The notes under the pieces: model-generated | Database searches by the model: none | Told to the model about the DNA's origin: nothing | The model's input: the letters and a program-made list of their open reading frames with translations, nothing else | DNA from: Bubalus kerabau | Lineage: Eukaryota > Chordata > Mammalia > Artiodactyla > Bovidae | Assembly (NCBI RefSeq): GCF_029407905.1 | Contig: NC_073628.1 | Span: 51,357,501-51,421,500, forward strand | Length of the DNA stretch: 64,000 nucleotides | Direction of reading: 5' to 3' | Shown here: positions 42,096 to 52,585 of the stretch, piece by piece | How positions within the stretch are numbered: position 1 is the stretch's first letter | Layout: each line of letters begins with the position of its first letter | Program-made: the position numbers and the translations under genes

Positions 42096-42525
42096 TCTCC
42101 ATCGGTTTCTTCCAGAAGCATAAGGCAGGAGAAATGGCAGTGGTATAAGAGGGCCATGTGTCAGGAACAAGAAGTGAATACATTATGGATGCTCATACAC
42201 AGTATCAGCCTTTTGCTCTTCGTGAGGCAAAAGCAGACTTTGTGAGAGAGTGTCTGGTGTCTGTGAAAGGCAAAAGGATGGAGGGCCCTAGGCTTCCCAC
42301 AGACAGACAGACAGACAGAAACAACCAACCCAACCCTGGCAGGCTGGTCCACTGGAGCTCATAGTCTTTGTGTGTAAACGTTCTCTTCATACCCTCTGCA
42401 AGCTTATTCTTCTTGGGATCTCCTGCAATAGCCCTCATCACTGCTAGGGGGAGCCCGGCAAAATATCTTTACTTTAAAAGGAAGTATTAGTCACTTAGAT
42501 GACTTAAATGTCAAATCTAAAAAAT
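42096..42525. other. No gene; contains (AGAC)n
   Basis: The tetranucleotide run ACAGACAGACAGACAGACAG is at 42299-42318. Otherwise nothing recognisable. Confidence 0.5.
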
Positions 42526-42536
42526 AATACCAGTGA

Positions 42537-42740
42537 GTGTTAGTCGCTCAGTCATGTCCGACTCTTTGTGACCCCATGGACTGTAGCCCACCAGGCTCCT
42601 CTGTCCATGGAATTCTCCAGGCAAGAATACTGGAGTGGGTTGCCATTCCCTTCTCCAGGGAATCTTCTGACCCAGGGATTAAACCTGGATCTCCTGCACT
42701 GCAGGAAGATTCTTCACCATCTGAACCACCAGGGAAGCCC
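42537..42740 (-). mobile_element. Bov-tA SINE
   Basis: A full antisense copy. The duplication AATACCAGTGA (42526-42536) / AATACAAGTGA (42741-42751) has one mismatch. Confidence 0.92.
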
Positions 42741-42751
42741 AATACAAGTGA

Positions 42752-43055
42752 ATACATATGCAAACAGAAACAGATTCGCAGATGCTCAGATATAGAAAAC
42801 AGTCTTGTGGTTACAAAAGGGGAGAGGGAAGAGGAGTGTGACAATTAGGGGTATGCGGTTAGCAGATACAAACTTTTACATGTAAACAGATAATCAACAA
42901 GGATATACTATGCAGCATGTGGAATTATACCCATTACCTTGTGATAACCTGTAATGGACTATTATCTGCAAAAATACTGAATTACTACGCTCTACACCTG
43001 AAACCAACGCAATTTTGTAAATCAACTCTACTTTAATAAAAATACACGAATGAAA
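42752..43055 (+). mobile_element. L1 3' end (sense)
   Basis: GTCTTGTGGTTACAAAAGGGG, CTACGCTCTACACCTGAAACC, GTAAATCAACTCTACTTTAA. Confidence 0.85.
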
Positions 43056-43587
43056 GGAGGATATTAGGAGTACCAAACTGTAGTCACAGGGCTAATAGTC
43101 TGGCCTTCAGAAGAGAGCAAGCTCCTGCCTAGAAAATGAGCCCCTTAGTGGGTGTGAGTGGGAGGTTAGCATTCTGCAGACCCCAACATGCTCCCCCCAC
43201 GTCTGGGAGCACAGCGGGCCTCCTCACCCCCTCTCCACAGCACCGGTGCTGGGACCATAGCCTGCGGCAAGGGAGATGCTCTCGTAAAGAGGGCAATGTT
43301 ACCTTTTAGGAACAAACGTCCAGAACTGGAACTATTGAAACTGTCTAACGATTCTTCACTACCTGTAGGATGCAGCAACAGCTCGGACACTGCACGAGCA
43401 CTTCGCGTCCTGCTCCTGACCTGCCACCAGAGCCTCAGGCTCCTCCATTGAGACCCCCTAACACACCAGCCTCTGGGCTCCCAGGAGGACTTGGGACTCT
43501 CCTGTCTCCACATCTCTGAATGTGCCCCTAACCCTTTGCCGTTGGGTACATTCCTCTTCACCTTCAAAGGGCCAGCTGCAATGCTAT
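43056..43587. other. No gene recognised
   Basis: GC-richer with several CpGs at 43200-43420. Long open frames occur on both strands (for example 43166-43639 minus) without splice or domain support. Confidence 0.35.
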
Positions 43588-44060
43588 CTTCTGTGGTAGG
43601 CTGCACAAAGTCCCCTCTCCTCCCATCCCCAAGATACATTCACTTCCTAATCCCAGAGCCTGTGATGTTACCTAATATGACAGAAGATATGACTGAGTTG
43701 GGATCTTAATAGGAAGAGTTTATCCTGGATTATCTGGGTGGGCCCTAAATACAATCATATGTGTCCTTATAAGAGAAGCAGAAGGGGATTTGAGAGACAC
43801 ACAGAGGACAAGGTGATGTGGAGCCGGAGACAGAGATTGCAGTGATATCTTTATAAACCAAAGAATGCCAACAGCTGCCAGGAGGTGGAAGAGGCGAGGA
43901 GTGATTTTCATCCACGGCCCAGATCACAGGGCCCTGTCAGTACATTTATTGAGAGCTTCTGACCTTCAGAGCTGTGAGACAATCAACTTCTGATGTTTCA
44001 AATCATCGCCTGTGATAATTTGTTATAGCAGCTACAAGAAGCCAGTATATCTTCTCTTGT
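43588..44060 (+). mobile_element. MLT1-type LTR (sense)
   Basis: ATGCTATCTTCTGTGGTAGG, CTAATCCCAGAGCCTGTGAT, GGGTGGGCCCTAAATACAAT, GTGTCCTTATAAGAGAAGCAG, CCTTCAGAGCTGTGAGACAA and TTTGTTATAGCAGCTACAAG. A near-complete old LTR with no viral coding sequence. Confidence 0.75.
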
Positions 44061-44297
44061 TCGGTGAACCCGCCAGTCCGTCCTGCTGCACTGAACGAGC
44101 TCATTCTCCTACCACTGCATTCCGAGTGCTGGATCATCAGCTCTTACCATGGCGCCTGATGTGGAATCAAGACCCAGCGGTGTGGCGGTCGAATCTACGA
44201 TGACATGTCCCCATGTTTCTTCTGGCACTGTGGGCTGGGAGGAAGATAGTGGCATGATAGGGGAAAGGATCAGGAGCAAGTATTAAATACCAAAGGA
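44061..44297. other. No feature recognised
   Basis: Short unique-looking spacer. Confidence 0.35.
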
Positions 44298-44304
44298 TGA
44301 AGTT

Positions 44305-45137
44305 CAGTTCAGTTCAGTTCAGTTGCTCAGTCATGTCCAACTCTTTGCGACCCCATGAATTGCAGCGCGCCAGGCTTCTCTGTCCATCACCAACTCCCAG
44401 AGTTCACTCAGACTCACGTTCATCGAGTCAGTGATGCCATTCAGCCATCTCATCCTCTGTCCTCCCCTTCTCCTCCTGCCCCCAATCCCTCCCATCATCA
44501 GAGTCTTTTCCAATGAGTCAACTCTTCGCATGAGGTGGCCAAAGTACTGGAGTTTCAGCTTTAGCATAATTCCTGCCAAAGAAATCCTAGGGCTGATCTC
44601 CTTCAGAATGGACTGGTTGGATCTCCTTGCAGTCCAAGGGACTCTCAAGAGTCTTCTCCAACACTACAGTTCAAAAGCATCAATTCTTCGGTGCTCAGCC
44701 TTCTTCACAGTCCAACTCTCACATCCATACATGACCACAGGAAAAACCATAGCCTTGACTAGATGGACCTTTGTTGGCAAAGTAATGTCTCTGCTTTTGA
44801 ATATGCTATCTAGGTTGGTCATAACTTTCCTTCCAAGGAGTAAGCGTCTTTTAATTTCATGGCTGCAGTCACCATCTGCAGTGATTTTTGGAGCCCCCAA
44901 AAATAAAGTCAGCCACTGTTTCCACTCTTTCCCCATCTATTTGCCATGAAGTGATAGGACCGGATGCCATGATCTTCGTTTTCTGAATGTTGGGCTTTAA
45001 GCCAACTTTTTCACTCTCCACTTTCACTTTCATCAAGAGGCTTTTTAGTTCCTCTTCATTTTCTGCCATAAGGGTGGTGTCATCTGCATATCTGAGGTTA
45101 TTGATATTTCTCCCGGCAATCTTGATTCCAGCTTGTG
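44305..45137 (-). mobile_element. BovB 3' end
   Basis: An 833-bp antisense copy, close to consensus, with TTCAG tail repeats at its left. The 7-bp duplication TGAAGTT is at 44298-44304 and 45138-45144. It holds the RT thumb region but not the YADD motif in frame. Confidence 0.92.
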
Positions 45138-45356
45138 TGAAGTTAACTTTATGAAAAAAAATCACCTCAGTCTGAGAGATGGTTGGTAAATGTGTTCGCT
45201 GATGCACACATCTGGGAAATCCCAACTTCTCACCAAGGTTACCAAGATGTACCCTGGGGAATATGATCGATGCTAAAGACGATCGGTGCCTACATGGATG
45301 TATTCTTTCAGCTGATAGTCTGAGTGGGAGGGTAGTGTTGCAAACTCAAGCAGGTA

Positions 45357-45473
45357 ATTTTTTTTTTTGGCTTTGCCTCTTGGCTTGTGGGATCCCAGTT
45401 CCCTGACTAGTGATCAAACCTGTGTCTCCTGAAGTGGAAGCTTGGAGTCCTAACAAGTGAATCACCAGGGAAG
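45357..45473 (-). mobile_element. CHR-2-type SINE
   Basis: Poly-T, then GGCTTTGCCTCTTGGCTTGT to AAGTGAATCACCAGGGAAG. The duplication CTCAAGCAG lies on both sides (45345-45353 and 45475-45483). Confidence 0.88.
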
Positions 45474-45483
45474 TCTCAAGCAG

Positions 45484-46198
45484 CCAGTTTTAAGTAAGGA
45501 AATGTGTCCCGGTATGACACAATAGGGAGTGGTGGGGACCTTGGAGAGAACTGAAGGTAGAATACCCCTCCTAGAGGTATCTAGTTCTGTAAAGCAAAAC
45601 AGACAGACACTGCCCCAAACAGACTTCAGCTAACTCCTGGGTAGTTTGCAGACTTTGAGAAGCCCTGATAGAGGCTGGAGTAGCAACCTGGAATCTACTA
45701 AGAGGAAAACTACAGTTTCAGCGTTTGGAGGCAGGTGTCCTCTGTGCTGCGGCTGCCTTCTCAGCTCTCTCCCTGTAGCGGGAATGGGGCATCTCCACAA
45801 CTCTGGGTACGGTGACGGTCAGGCACCCCTCACTCCAGCTGACTTTCAGCGGTCATTGTATGAGCACAGCCACGAGCCAGGTTTGGAACCGGGCACTCTT
45901 TGTTTGATCGCCTACAAGCCTCATCATCAGCACACGTGGTAGCTCGACTGATGTCAGTCCCATGCCACCGCGAGGGAGCTGGGGGCGTGGAGAGACGAGT
46001 GCCTTGTCCAGGCTCTCTCCGCCCAGCTGCTGCAGAGCATGGTTTCAAACCCAGCTCCATTTGGCTCTGGGAAGAGAAGACCCTGCACATCCCCAACCTG
46101 CTTTTCCTGGCAGGAGTGATTCTCCTTGGTTCTCCTTGGGATAAATACACCAATGTTTTGATGTATCAGTTGAACTTTGGTGAGTTTGGCTAGTATTG
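45484..46198. other. No gene recognised
   Basis: Unique-looking, with CpG-bearing blocks at 45720-46060. CAGGTTTGGAACCGGGCACT (45876-45895) hints at MIR. No exon called. Confidence 0.35.
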
Positions 46199-46254
46199 TT
46201 CAAAGTCCCTGAGAAGTTTTATCAGGGACTTTGAACATCTTTATTAAAAGATGT
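46199..46254. repeat. Two adjacent perfect hairpins
   Basis: TTCAAAGTCCCTGA (46199-46212) pairs with TCAGGGACTTTGAA (46222-46235) across a 9-base loop. ACATCTTT (46235-46242) pairs with AAAGATGT (46247-46254). There is no poly-U, so I do not call a terminator. Confidence 0.9.
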
Positions 46255-46647
46255 CCAAACAGGGCTTCCCTGGTGGCTCTGGTGTGCACAGAAGAAATGG
46301 AGTACCTGATCTGCAGTGCTGCCCCTCAGACCTTGGCCAGAGCAGAGCTGATCCCACCGAGCACTGCTCCTCTGAGCTGCCTCTGTCCTCTGCTTTGGGC
46401 ACAGGCTCTAGGGTGAGTGGGCTGATGTAGTTGTGGCTCATGGGCTCAGTAGTTGAGATTCCCGGCTTCTAGAGCATAGATTCAAAAGTTGTGGTGCACC
46501 AGCTTAGTTGATCGAAGGCATGTGAGATCGTCCTGGACCAGGGATTGAACTCGCATCTCCTGCATAGGCAAGCAGATTTTTTTCTTTCTTTTTTTTTTTT
46601 TTAAACCACTGAGCCACCAGGGAAGCCCTGTTTGGACATCTTTTAAT
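46243..46647. repeat. 37-bp perfect inverted repeat flanking a SINE
   Basis: The arm at 46243-46279 and its exact reverse complement at 46611-46647 each join host-like DNA (ATTAAAAGATGTCCAAAC) to a SINE head (AGGGCTTCCCTGGTGGCTC). The enclosed ~330 bp include a CHR-1 body. The arms are identical, so the event looks recent or recently converted. Confidence 0.93.
46405..46629 (-). mobile_element. CHR-1-type SINE
   Basis: Antisense: GTAGTTGTGGCTCATGGGCT, GGCATGTGAGATCGTCCTGG, GACCAGGGATTGAACTCGCA. An internal T-rich run (46577-46602) precedes the head ACTGAGCCACCAGGGAAGCCC. Confidence 0.83.
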
Positions 46648-46767
46648 CATTAACAGATGAGAGCCCTGAGACCTGCATTCTACACCTGGCTATGCCATAT
46701 ATTAGCTCTATGACCGACATCTAGCCTAACTGCTCTTGGGCCTCTGTTTTAACTCTATAAAAACAAC

Positions 46768-46966
46768 AAGGCCCTACCGTATGGCACAGGGACCTCTAGT
46801 CAAAATCCTGCAATAAAGCATAATGGAAAAGAACATGAAAAAGAATATATATAGGTATAACTGAATCACTGCTCTACAGCAGAAATTAACACCTTGTAAA
46901 TCAACTGTACGTAAATGAAAAAAGTTTTAAAATTTTTTTAAAAGGAAAAAAAAAAAAAAAAAAAAC
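46768..46966 (+). mobile_element. L1 3' end (sense)
   Basis: GGCCCTACCGTATGGCACAG, ATATATATAGGTATAACTGAATC, AACACCTTGTAAATCAACTG, ending in an A20 run (46946-46965). Confidence 0.85.
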
Positions 46967-46967
46967 C

Positions 46968-47095
46968 CAGGGGCTTTCCTGGCAGTCCAGAGGTTAAGAC
47001 TGTGCTTTCACTCTTGGGACCGAGGTCAGTCTTGGCTGGGGAGCCAAGATCCCAGAAGCTGTGCAGTCTGGCCAAAACAAAACAACAACAGCAAA
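46968..47095 (+). mobile_element. CHR-2-type SINE
   Basis: GGGGCTTTCCTGGCAGTCCA to GTGCAGTCTGGCCAAAACA with an AAC-rich tail. It sits immediately after the L1 poly-A. Confidence 0.83.
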
Positions 47096-47173
47096 AACCA
47101 GAGTTGAAAATGAGATGGAATAAATGACGGCTAGATGCAGAACGAAGGGCTGGTAACTTTCATTTGTGGGAAA

Positions 47174-47262
47174 TGGACAGCGTTAGTCTGCAGTGGCTGC
47201 CGTGACAAATGCCACACTCTGGGTGACTTGTGTGTGTGCGTGTTCAGTCACTTCAGTCGTAA
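47174..47262 (-). mobile_element. MLT1 3' end plus a tiny Bov fragment
   Basis: TTAGTCTGCAGTGGCTGCCG and CACACTCTGGGTGACTTGTG fit the antisense MLT1 terminus. GTTCAGTCACTTCAGTCGTA (47241-47260) is a scrap of Bov-A end. Confidence 0.55.
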
Positions 47263-48234
47263 GGGCAGTTGCAATATTGACGTCTGATATGTTTTCTAGT
47301 TCAAATATTCAGTTCTAAGATGCCTTAAACAGAGTATGATTTTTGGAGGTGAGAAAGGAGAGAAAGCATTATTAAGGGCCTACCAGCCCCTCTTTCCCTT
47401 CCCTTCCAGGTCTTAGGCCTTATTTTCTTTTTTCCCTACACTGACATAAATCAGGTCACATACCTGAATTCTTAGCCTCAGAGGAGGAGACAAAGATCAG
47501 AACTGCTGATGTTTTCTGTGGATCTCATGCAAATTATTGAATGACTGTATGCTCTGGGCTGTTTTATTGCATGAAGTAAAACACATTAAAATTTTCTAGA
47601 AAAACCTGACTGGTATAATGGGCATGTGTATTTCCCATGTATTCAATGAAACCTATTTCTTTAAGTGAAGTATTTTCACTAAAATCTCAGATTCTCCAAG
47701 TCATCTCTTGATAGCTCAGTGTTGGGATGTAAAAACTATGAAGACTTCCCAAAGAGGAAGAGACGAGCCAGGACCCCGGCATGCTGAGACGGTTTGTGTG
47801 AGCAGCTTCAAGCCTCAGGTCCCTGTGTGCTCACACCCTAGAGGATGATGTAATCTGCTCCCTTCCTTGAGTTTTCTTTTCCTAGTTCTGATGACTCTCT
47901 GGCAGCAGGAATGACTGATTCTTGTCTTATCCTGGGCCTTTGGGACACTCAAAGCTTGAGTCAAGTGGGAGGGTCCACTGCAGATTGTATGACAAGGGTA
48001 AAAGTCTGGGGCTGACAAATGAGAGTTATTGGAACCACCCTGGAGGAGGTCTTCTCAAGCATCTTCTGGGGAGCGTAGCTTGGCGCTTAGAACAAGTCAG
48101 GCTCCTATGTGGTGGTCAGGATGCAGTGATGGCTTCAAATCAGGATTGTCGTAGCTTGATATGAATACTAATAGCATGAACAATGTGCATCTCTCCTGCT
48201 TCAAAGTTATAGTGGATGCTCCTTTCTCACTCTG
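47263..48234. other. No feature recognised
   Basis: Unique-looking, AT-rich in the centre. No exon called. Confidence 0.4.
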
Positions 48235-48692
48235 ACCTCATTCCCTCCTCTCTCTCCCAAACCTTCCTTTACATTGTTCTGGCTACACAGTGGCTCCTCA
48301 TGTCCTCAGTCTTTCCCAGCATCAGGGTCTTTTCCTATGGATCAAAACACTGTGCATTCCCAGCTCAGGGCCCTAGAGTGTGTCAGTCCTTCTGTTGGGA
48401 AATGCTCCTCCCTCAAGTGCCAGCATGGCTTTCTGCTGCTCATTCGAATGGCTCTAAGATGCCACCTCCTCAGCCAGTATGCTGCTGTCTGTCTATTCCT
48501 TTACTCTACTTTCTTCCTAGTGCACATCATCTGACGCATCATATCATACTGTTGATTATTTATGATCTTTCTCTTCCTCTAGAATGTAAGCCTTGGGAGA
48601 GTAGGAATTTTGCTTTTTTTTCCCCATTGTTGTGTCTCTAATGCCCGGAACAGTGCTAGCCCATAGGCGATGCTCAATATTTGTGGGCCACT
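48235..48692 (+). mobile_element. L2 LINE 3' region
   Basis: TCTGACCTCATTCCCTCCTC, CATTCCCAGCTCAGGGCCCT, GTTGGGAAATGCTCCTCCCT, TAGAATGTAAGCCTTGGGAG and CTCAATATTTGTGGGCC run in L2 order. A ~38-bp BovB-like scrap interrupts it at 48303-48341. Confidence 0.72.
48303..48341 (-). mobile_element. Isolated ~38-bp BovB internal scrap
   Basis: CCTCAGTCTTTCCCAGCATC followed by AGGGTCTTTTCCTATGG matches an internal antisense BovB 3'-UTR segment (compare 27822-27858). It lacks the BovB 3' terminus that target-primed insertion would leave. Confidence 0.7.
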
Positions 48693-48700
48693 ACTCAAGG

Positions 48701-49288
48701 AAACAGTGACAGACTTTATTTCTTGGGCTCGAAAATCACTGTGGATGGTGACTGCAGCCATGAAATTAAAAGACACTTGCTCCTTGGAAGAAAAGTTATG
48801 ACCAACCTAGACAGCATATTAAAAAGCAGAGACACCACTTTGTCGCCAAAGCTATGGTTTTTCCAGTAGTCATGTATGAATGTGAGAGTTGGACTATAAA
48901 GAAGGCTGAGTACCAAAGAACTGATGCTTTCGCATTGTGGTGTTGGAGAAGGCTCTTGAGAATCCCTTGGACTGCAAGGAGATCAAACCAGTCAAGGCTA
49001 AAGGAAATCAATCCTGAATATTAATTGAAAGGACTGATGCTGAAGCTGAAGCTCCAATACTTTGGCCACCTGATGCTGAGTCAACTCATTGGAAAGACCC
49101 TGATGCTGGGAAACATTGAAAACAGGAGGAGAAGTGGGTGACAGAGGATGAGATGGTTGGATGGCATCACTGACTCAATGGATATGAGTTTGGGCAAGCT
49201 CAAGGAGATGGTGAAGGACAGGAAAGCCTGACGTGCTATAGTCCATGGTGTCACAAACGGTCGGACACAACTTAGCAACTGAACAACA
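48701..49288 (+). mobile_element. BovB 3' end
   Basis: A 588-bp sense copy with AACAACAACT tail. The perfect 8-bp duplication ACTCAAGG is at 48693-48700 and 49289-49296. It landed at the end of an L2. Confidence 0.93.
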
Positions 49289-49329
49289 ACTCAAGGGTCA
49301 GGAGTTGGCTCGTTAGCATGGCACACGAG

Positions 49330-49855
49330 GTCATATGGAACATTGCCCCAGGCTGCCTGTCAGCACCGGTTCCTGTCCCTTCTTCACTTCAGTGGCCTGT
49401 GCTCCAGTCACACTAGACTGTGCATCTCCATGAACGCACTGTCCTCTGTGATACTCCTCTGCCTTTATACAAACAGCTCCTTTTTCATCTCCATCAGTTC
49501 ACAAGCCCCGGGCAAACTTACTGCTCCCAGGGTTCTACATCATCTCCCTGTGGTGGTTCTTACAGTCACTTCTCTCCCGGCTTCTGGTCTCAGCCCAGCC
49601 GCCCTCTGCTCTCTCAGGGGGATTGTGGGACGGAGCTCAGCCTCTGTCCTCCTCCTGAGGCCCCTGATGCAGGGAACACCACCACTGCCTCCCTGCACCA
49701 GAATGCCTGAACCACTCTGGTTGCTCCTTGTTTGCCCCTTACTCCCAACATTTTTCAGATCCTGCCAACTCCATCTTTTTATGTGGAATGCCTTTTTAAA
49801 GTCTTTTCTGAATTTGTTACAACATTTTCTATGTTGTTTATGTTCTGGTTCTTTG
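49330..49855 (+). mobile_element. L2 LINE 3' region
   Basis: Diverged L2: GTTCCTGTCCCTTCTTCACT through ACTCCATCTTTTTATGTGGAA. Long open frames on both strands are not supported as genes. Confidence 0.5.
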
Positions 49856-49948
49856 GCCACAAGGCATGTAGGATCTTAGCTCCCAGACCAGGTATCGAAC
49901 CCATAACTCCTGCTCTGGAAGGTGAAGACTTAACCACTGGGGAAATTG
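49856..49948 (-). mobile_element. CHR-2-type SINE
   Basis: GGCCACAAGGCATGTAGGAT to GACTTAACCACTGGGG, antisense. The direct repeats CCAACTCCATCTTTTTATG (49764-49782) and CCAACTCCACCTTTTAGTATG (49950-49970) may be a long, diverged duplication, which would give the SINE an ~75-base AT-rich tail. Confidence 0.78.
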
Positions 49949-50075
49949 CCCAACTCCACCTTTTAGTATGTGGCAAATGCATGCCCATCTCTCCAACTTC
50001 ATGGTTACTGCCCTAGTTTGCCTTAGAGCCAGGTATGAGTGAAGGCACAGAGTAGACACTAAAGTGGACTGAATG

Positions 50076-50116
50076 GAAAGAAGGAAAGGAAAAAAAGGAA
50101 GGGAAAGAAAAAAGGG
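50076..50116. repeat. GA-rich simple repeat
   Basis: Purine-only GAAAGGAAAAAAAGGAAGGG-type tract. Confidence 0.85.
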
Positions 50117-51114
50117 GATGGCGCATTCATTTTTACTTTATTCAGCTTCACAGACTGGTTAGGTCCTATTTATTTTATTCCTATTTCACTGTGAATAGGC
50201 AAGTATAACCATCTTTCTAGGCGATACTGGAAGGTTGTGTTGGAAAACTGGAGTGAGGTTTGAACTAGTGGCTGGTATTAAGAGGAGATGCTAAGCACAC
50301 AGGATGTCTGGTCCCTGACTGAGCCAGGCCCCACTCTGCTTGCCCCAGGACCGGGGAAAGTCTTCTCTCTCATCACTTTCTTTCAGTGAACGTTCTAAGA
50401 TTCTGCAAGTAGGAAGACTACATTTCCTCAAGCTGCTTGACACCTTCCAATAGTCACTATATTTGCTCATCTATGTCTTGAGAGAAGTTGGGTGCAGATG
50501 TTCCTACACAGTCTACAGACAAGGAGAGTGAGGCAAGGGTTGTGAACGATTTGCCTGGTGGTGGAGCTGAGAGATGCAAATCTGTCCTACAGAAATCAGC
50601 AAGGGAGGTAAGAGGCAGGACACGGACACTTGACTGGGCCTCGGGAAGAGGTTGGGGAGCGGTTATCGGGGCCAGAAAGGAGGACAGGTTGCATTGTACT
50701 GGCTGCAGGTATGTGCAGGGTGCTCTCTCTATATTATCTCATTTAATGCTCCCCACCTTTTGGTGAGATGGTGTGAGTCTCCTTTTACTAAAGCTCAGGG
50801 AGGATACATAGCCAGTCGGGACAGTCATATGATTTGAGCAGGGTCTGTTAGACAACTAGATCTATAGGGCCACTTAGGTAGGACTCTGGTGAGGCATTGC
50901 TGATTTAGACGTTCTCCTGTGGAGGAAGAGAAGGCTCAGCTCTGCCAGGACGGGGAGCGGGGCAGGAAGTTATCGGATGCAACCTGAGACATCACTGCCT
51001 CTACTACTGTGTGCGAAGGAGAAACAGGAAGGGAGGTGGTCACCTTTTTCTGAGGGTTCTTTCTCCTTCATACATTCATCCTTCCATTTGCTGAGCTCAC
51101 TGCCCAACACTGGT
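50117..51114. other. Mostly unassigned; MIR traces
   Basis: 50700-50870 (TATTATCTCATTTAATGCTC, AAGCTCAGGGAGGATACATA) is antisense MIR-like. Elsewhere nothing is supported. Confidence 0.4.
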
Positions 51115-51119
51115 TTTGG

Positions 51120-51247
51120 CATTTTTTGGGGGGGGTAGGGGGTCACACCACACAGCATGTGGCATCTTAGTTCCACAACCAGGGATTGAACCCGTGATCC
51201 TTGCATTGGAAGTGCGGAGTCTTAACCACTGGACCACCAGGGAAGTT
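51120..51247 (-). mobile_element. CHR-2-type SINE
   Basis: A T/G-rich start (TTTTTTGGGGGGGGT), CATGTGGCATCTTAGTTCCA, CAGGGATTGAACCCGTGATC, TTAACCACTGGACCACCAGG. Confidence 0.86.
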
Positions 51248-51381
51248 CCAATGTCTGGCACTGGGATCTCACATCAACACATAATCTTTTCCTAAGGGAC
51301 CCTGGATGCCTGGGAGAGGAGGAGCCAGATGAAAATACAGGTGGAGAGTAAGGAAAAACACTCAATATTTACCTGAGGGGG

Positions 51382-51598
51382 CAGCTAATTACTTGTAGGC
51401 TAAATCCAGCAGGTTGCTTGTTTTTATAAATAAAGTTTTACTGGAACTCAGCTCCACCCATTTGTTTACATATTATCAATAGATGCTTTTCGCCCTATGG
51501 TGGCAGAGTTGCGTAGTTGAAACAAGAGACCATGTGGCCTGCAAAACTGGAAATAATCAATGTCTGGCCTTCCTCAGAGGAAGTTTGCCAATCCCATA
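51382..51598 (+). mobile_element. hAT-Charlie element (MER20/MER5-like; name tentative)
   Basis: TTACTTGTAGGCTAAATCCAG, TATAAATAAAGTTTTACTGG, ATGGTGGCAGAGTTGCGTAG, AGAGACCATGTGGCCTGCAA and GAAGTTTGCCAATCCC. It is a near-full non-autonomous copy of ~217 bp. Confidence 0.7.
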
Positions 51599-51775
51599 AT
51601 CTAGCCTAGGGAAGCTTTGATGGGAGCTACACAGTTTATTTTTTGAGATGACTCTCTTGAAACCTGATGAACCTGACAAATGCTCTGCTTTCTGCTTTTT
51701 GTGAAATATCTTTTATAACTATCACATAATAAGCTCCGGTCTAAGCCAGCACTTTGCTAGGTACATACATTACAG

Positions 51776-51969
51776 CAGGGGTCCCCAACCTCTGGGATCT
51801 AATGCCTGATGATCTGAGGTGGAGCTGATGTAATAACAATAGGAATAAAGTGCACAATAAAAGTAAAGCTCTTGAATCATCCCCAAACCATCCCCTTGCT
51901 TGTCCCCAGCTTGTGGAAAAACTGTCTTCTACAAAACCAGCCCTTGATCCCCAAAAGGGGGACTGCTGC
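51776..51969 (+). mobile_element. hAT-Charlie deletion derivative
   Basis: It starts CAGGGGTCCCCAACC and ends CCCCAAAAGGGGGACTGCTG, terminal inverted repeats of a MER1-group element. Internal motifs are TCTAATGCCTGATGATCTGAGG and GTGGAAAAACTGTCTTCTAC. No transposase coding is present. Confidence 0.7.
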
Positions 51970-52084
51970 TTTAGAGGCAAAGGTGAAGGAGATTTGGGCT
52001 GTGTTCTTAAGGAGCTCACAGCGAATGTGGAAGGCAGGCGCATACAGAGACATTTGCAGTAGGATGAGCCAGGGACAAGGGCGT

Positions 52085-52585
52085 TTATGTCTCAGATGTT
52101 GTGGGCACAGAGGCGGGCAGTCGGCCATGCCAGGGGGCCCAGGGCGGGGGCCCCAAGAGGAGATGAACTGCTCTGTGATTTGAAGGTTGTTCAGGAACAT
52201 CTTTCTTCTGGAGGAGGTAAGGTAGGTAAACCTCATTCTTAACAAGAGTCCAGCTCCAATAAAGCCATGGAGAAACCAGACCAAGTCTGTGATTTTGGCG
52301 GGCCAGCATCCGCCCATCGGGAAAGTACCGCAGGCAGGTGGCAATGGCTGCGGTAGCCCAGGCCAAGAGCAGCAGGCCTGTGCACCTGAGCCCGTCTCTG
52401 AGCACACGGTGAAGCCTCCCTGGAAGGAACAGAGAAACAACCCACTCCAGGACGCTGCCTGCCTCAGCTGTTGGGGAGTCAGGAGAGGGGGCCTCATCCT
52501 CAGGCAGGAAGCCACACCCGGCTCTGCCCCCAGTGGGCGGGGCGAGTGGGGAGCCTTCTTCGGTAAAACAGAGAAAATATTGACC
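52085..52585 (-). other. 166-codon open frame with membrane segment, candidate exon
   Basis: The minus strand is stop-free from 52585 to TAA at 52087-52085. The frame has no upstream ATG, so it could only be an internal or terminal exon. The N-side is acidic and Pro/Ser-rich (Leu-Pro-Glu-Asp-Glu-Ala-Pro-Ser-Pro-Asp-Ser-Pro). A hydrophobic run of ~20 residues is centred near 52345-52385 (Leu-Leu-Leu-Leu-Ala-Trp-Ala-Thr-Ala-Ala-Ile-Ala). Arg-Tyr-Phe-Pro-Asp-Gly follows. Codons end mostly in G or C up to ~52300, then less so. Strong acceptors on the minus strand lie at CCCCAACAG| (~52468) and TTCCTTCCAG| (52420). I do not recognise the family. Confidence 0.32.

Noticed and set aside
43166..43639. 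157-codon minus frame and 87-codon plus frame in GC-richer DNA
   Set aside because: Overlapping frames on both strands, with no domain, splice or recognisable family.
46199..46235. Intrinsic terminator
   Set aside because: There is a strong stem, but no U-run and a vertebrate host. It is better read as part of the inverted-repeat cluster.
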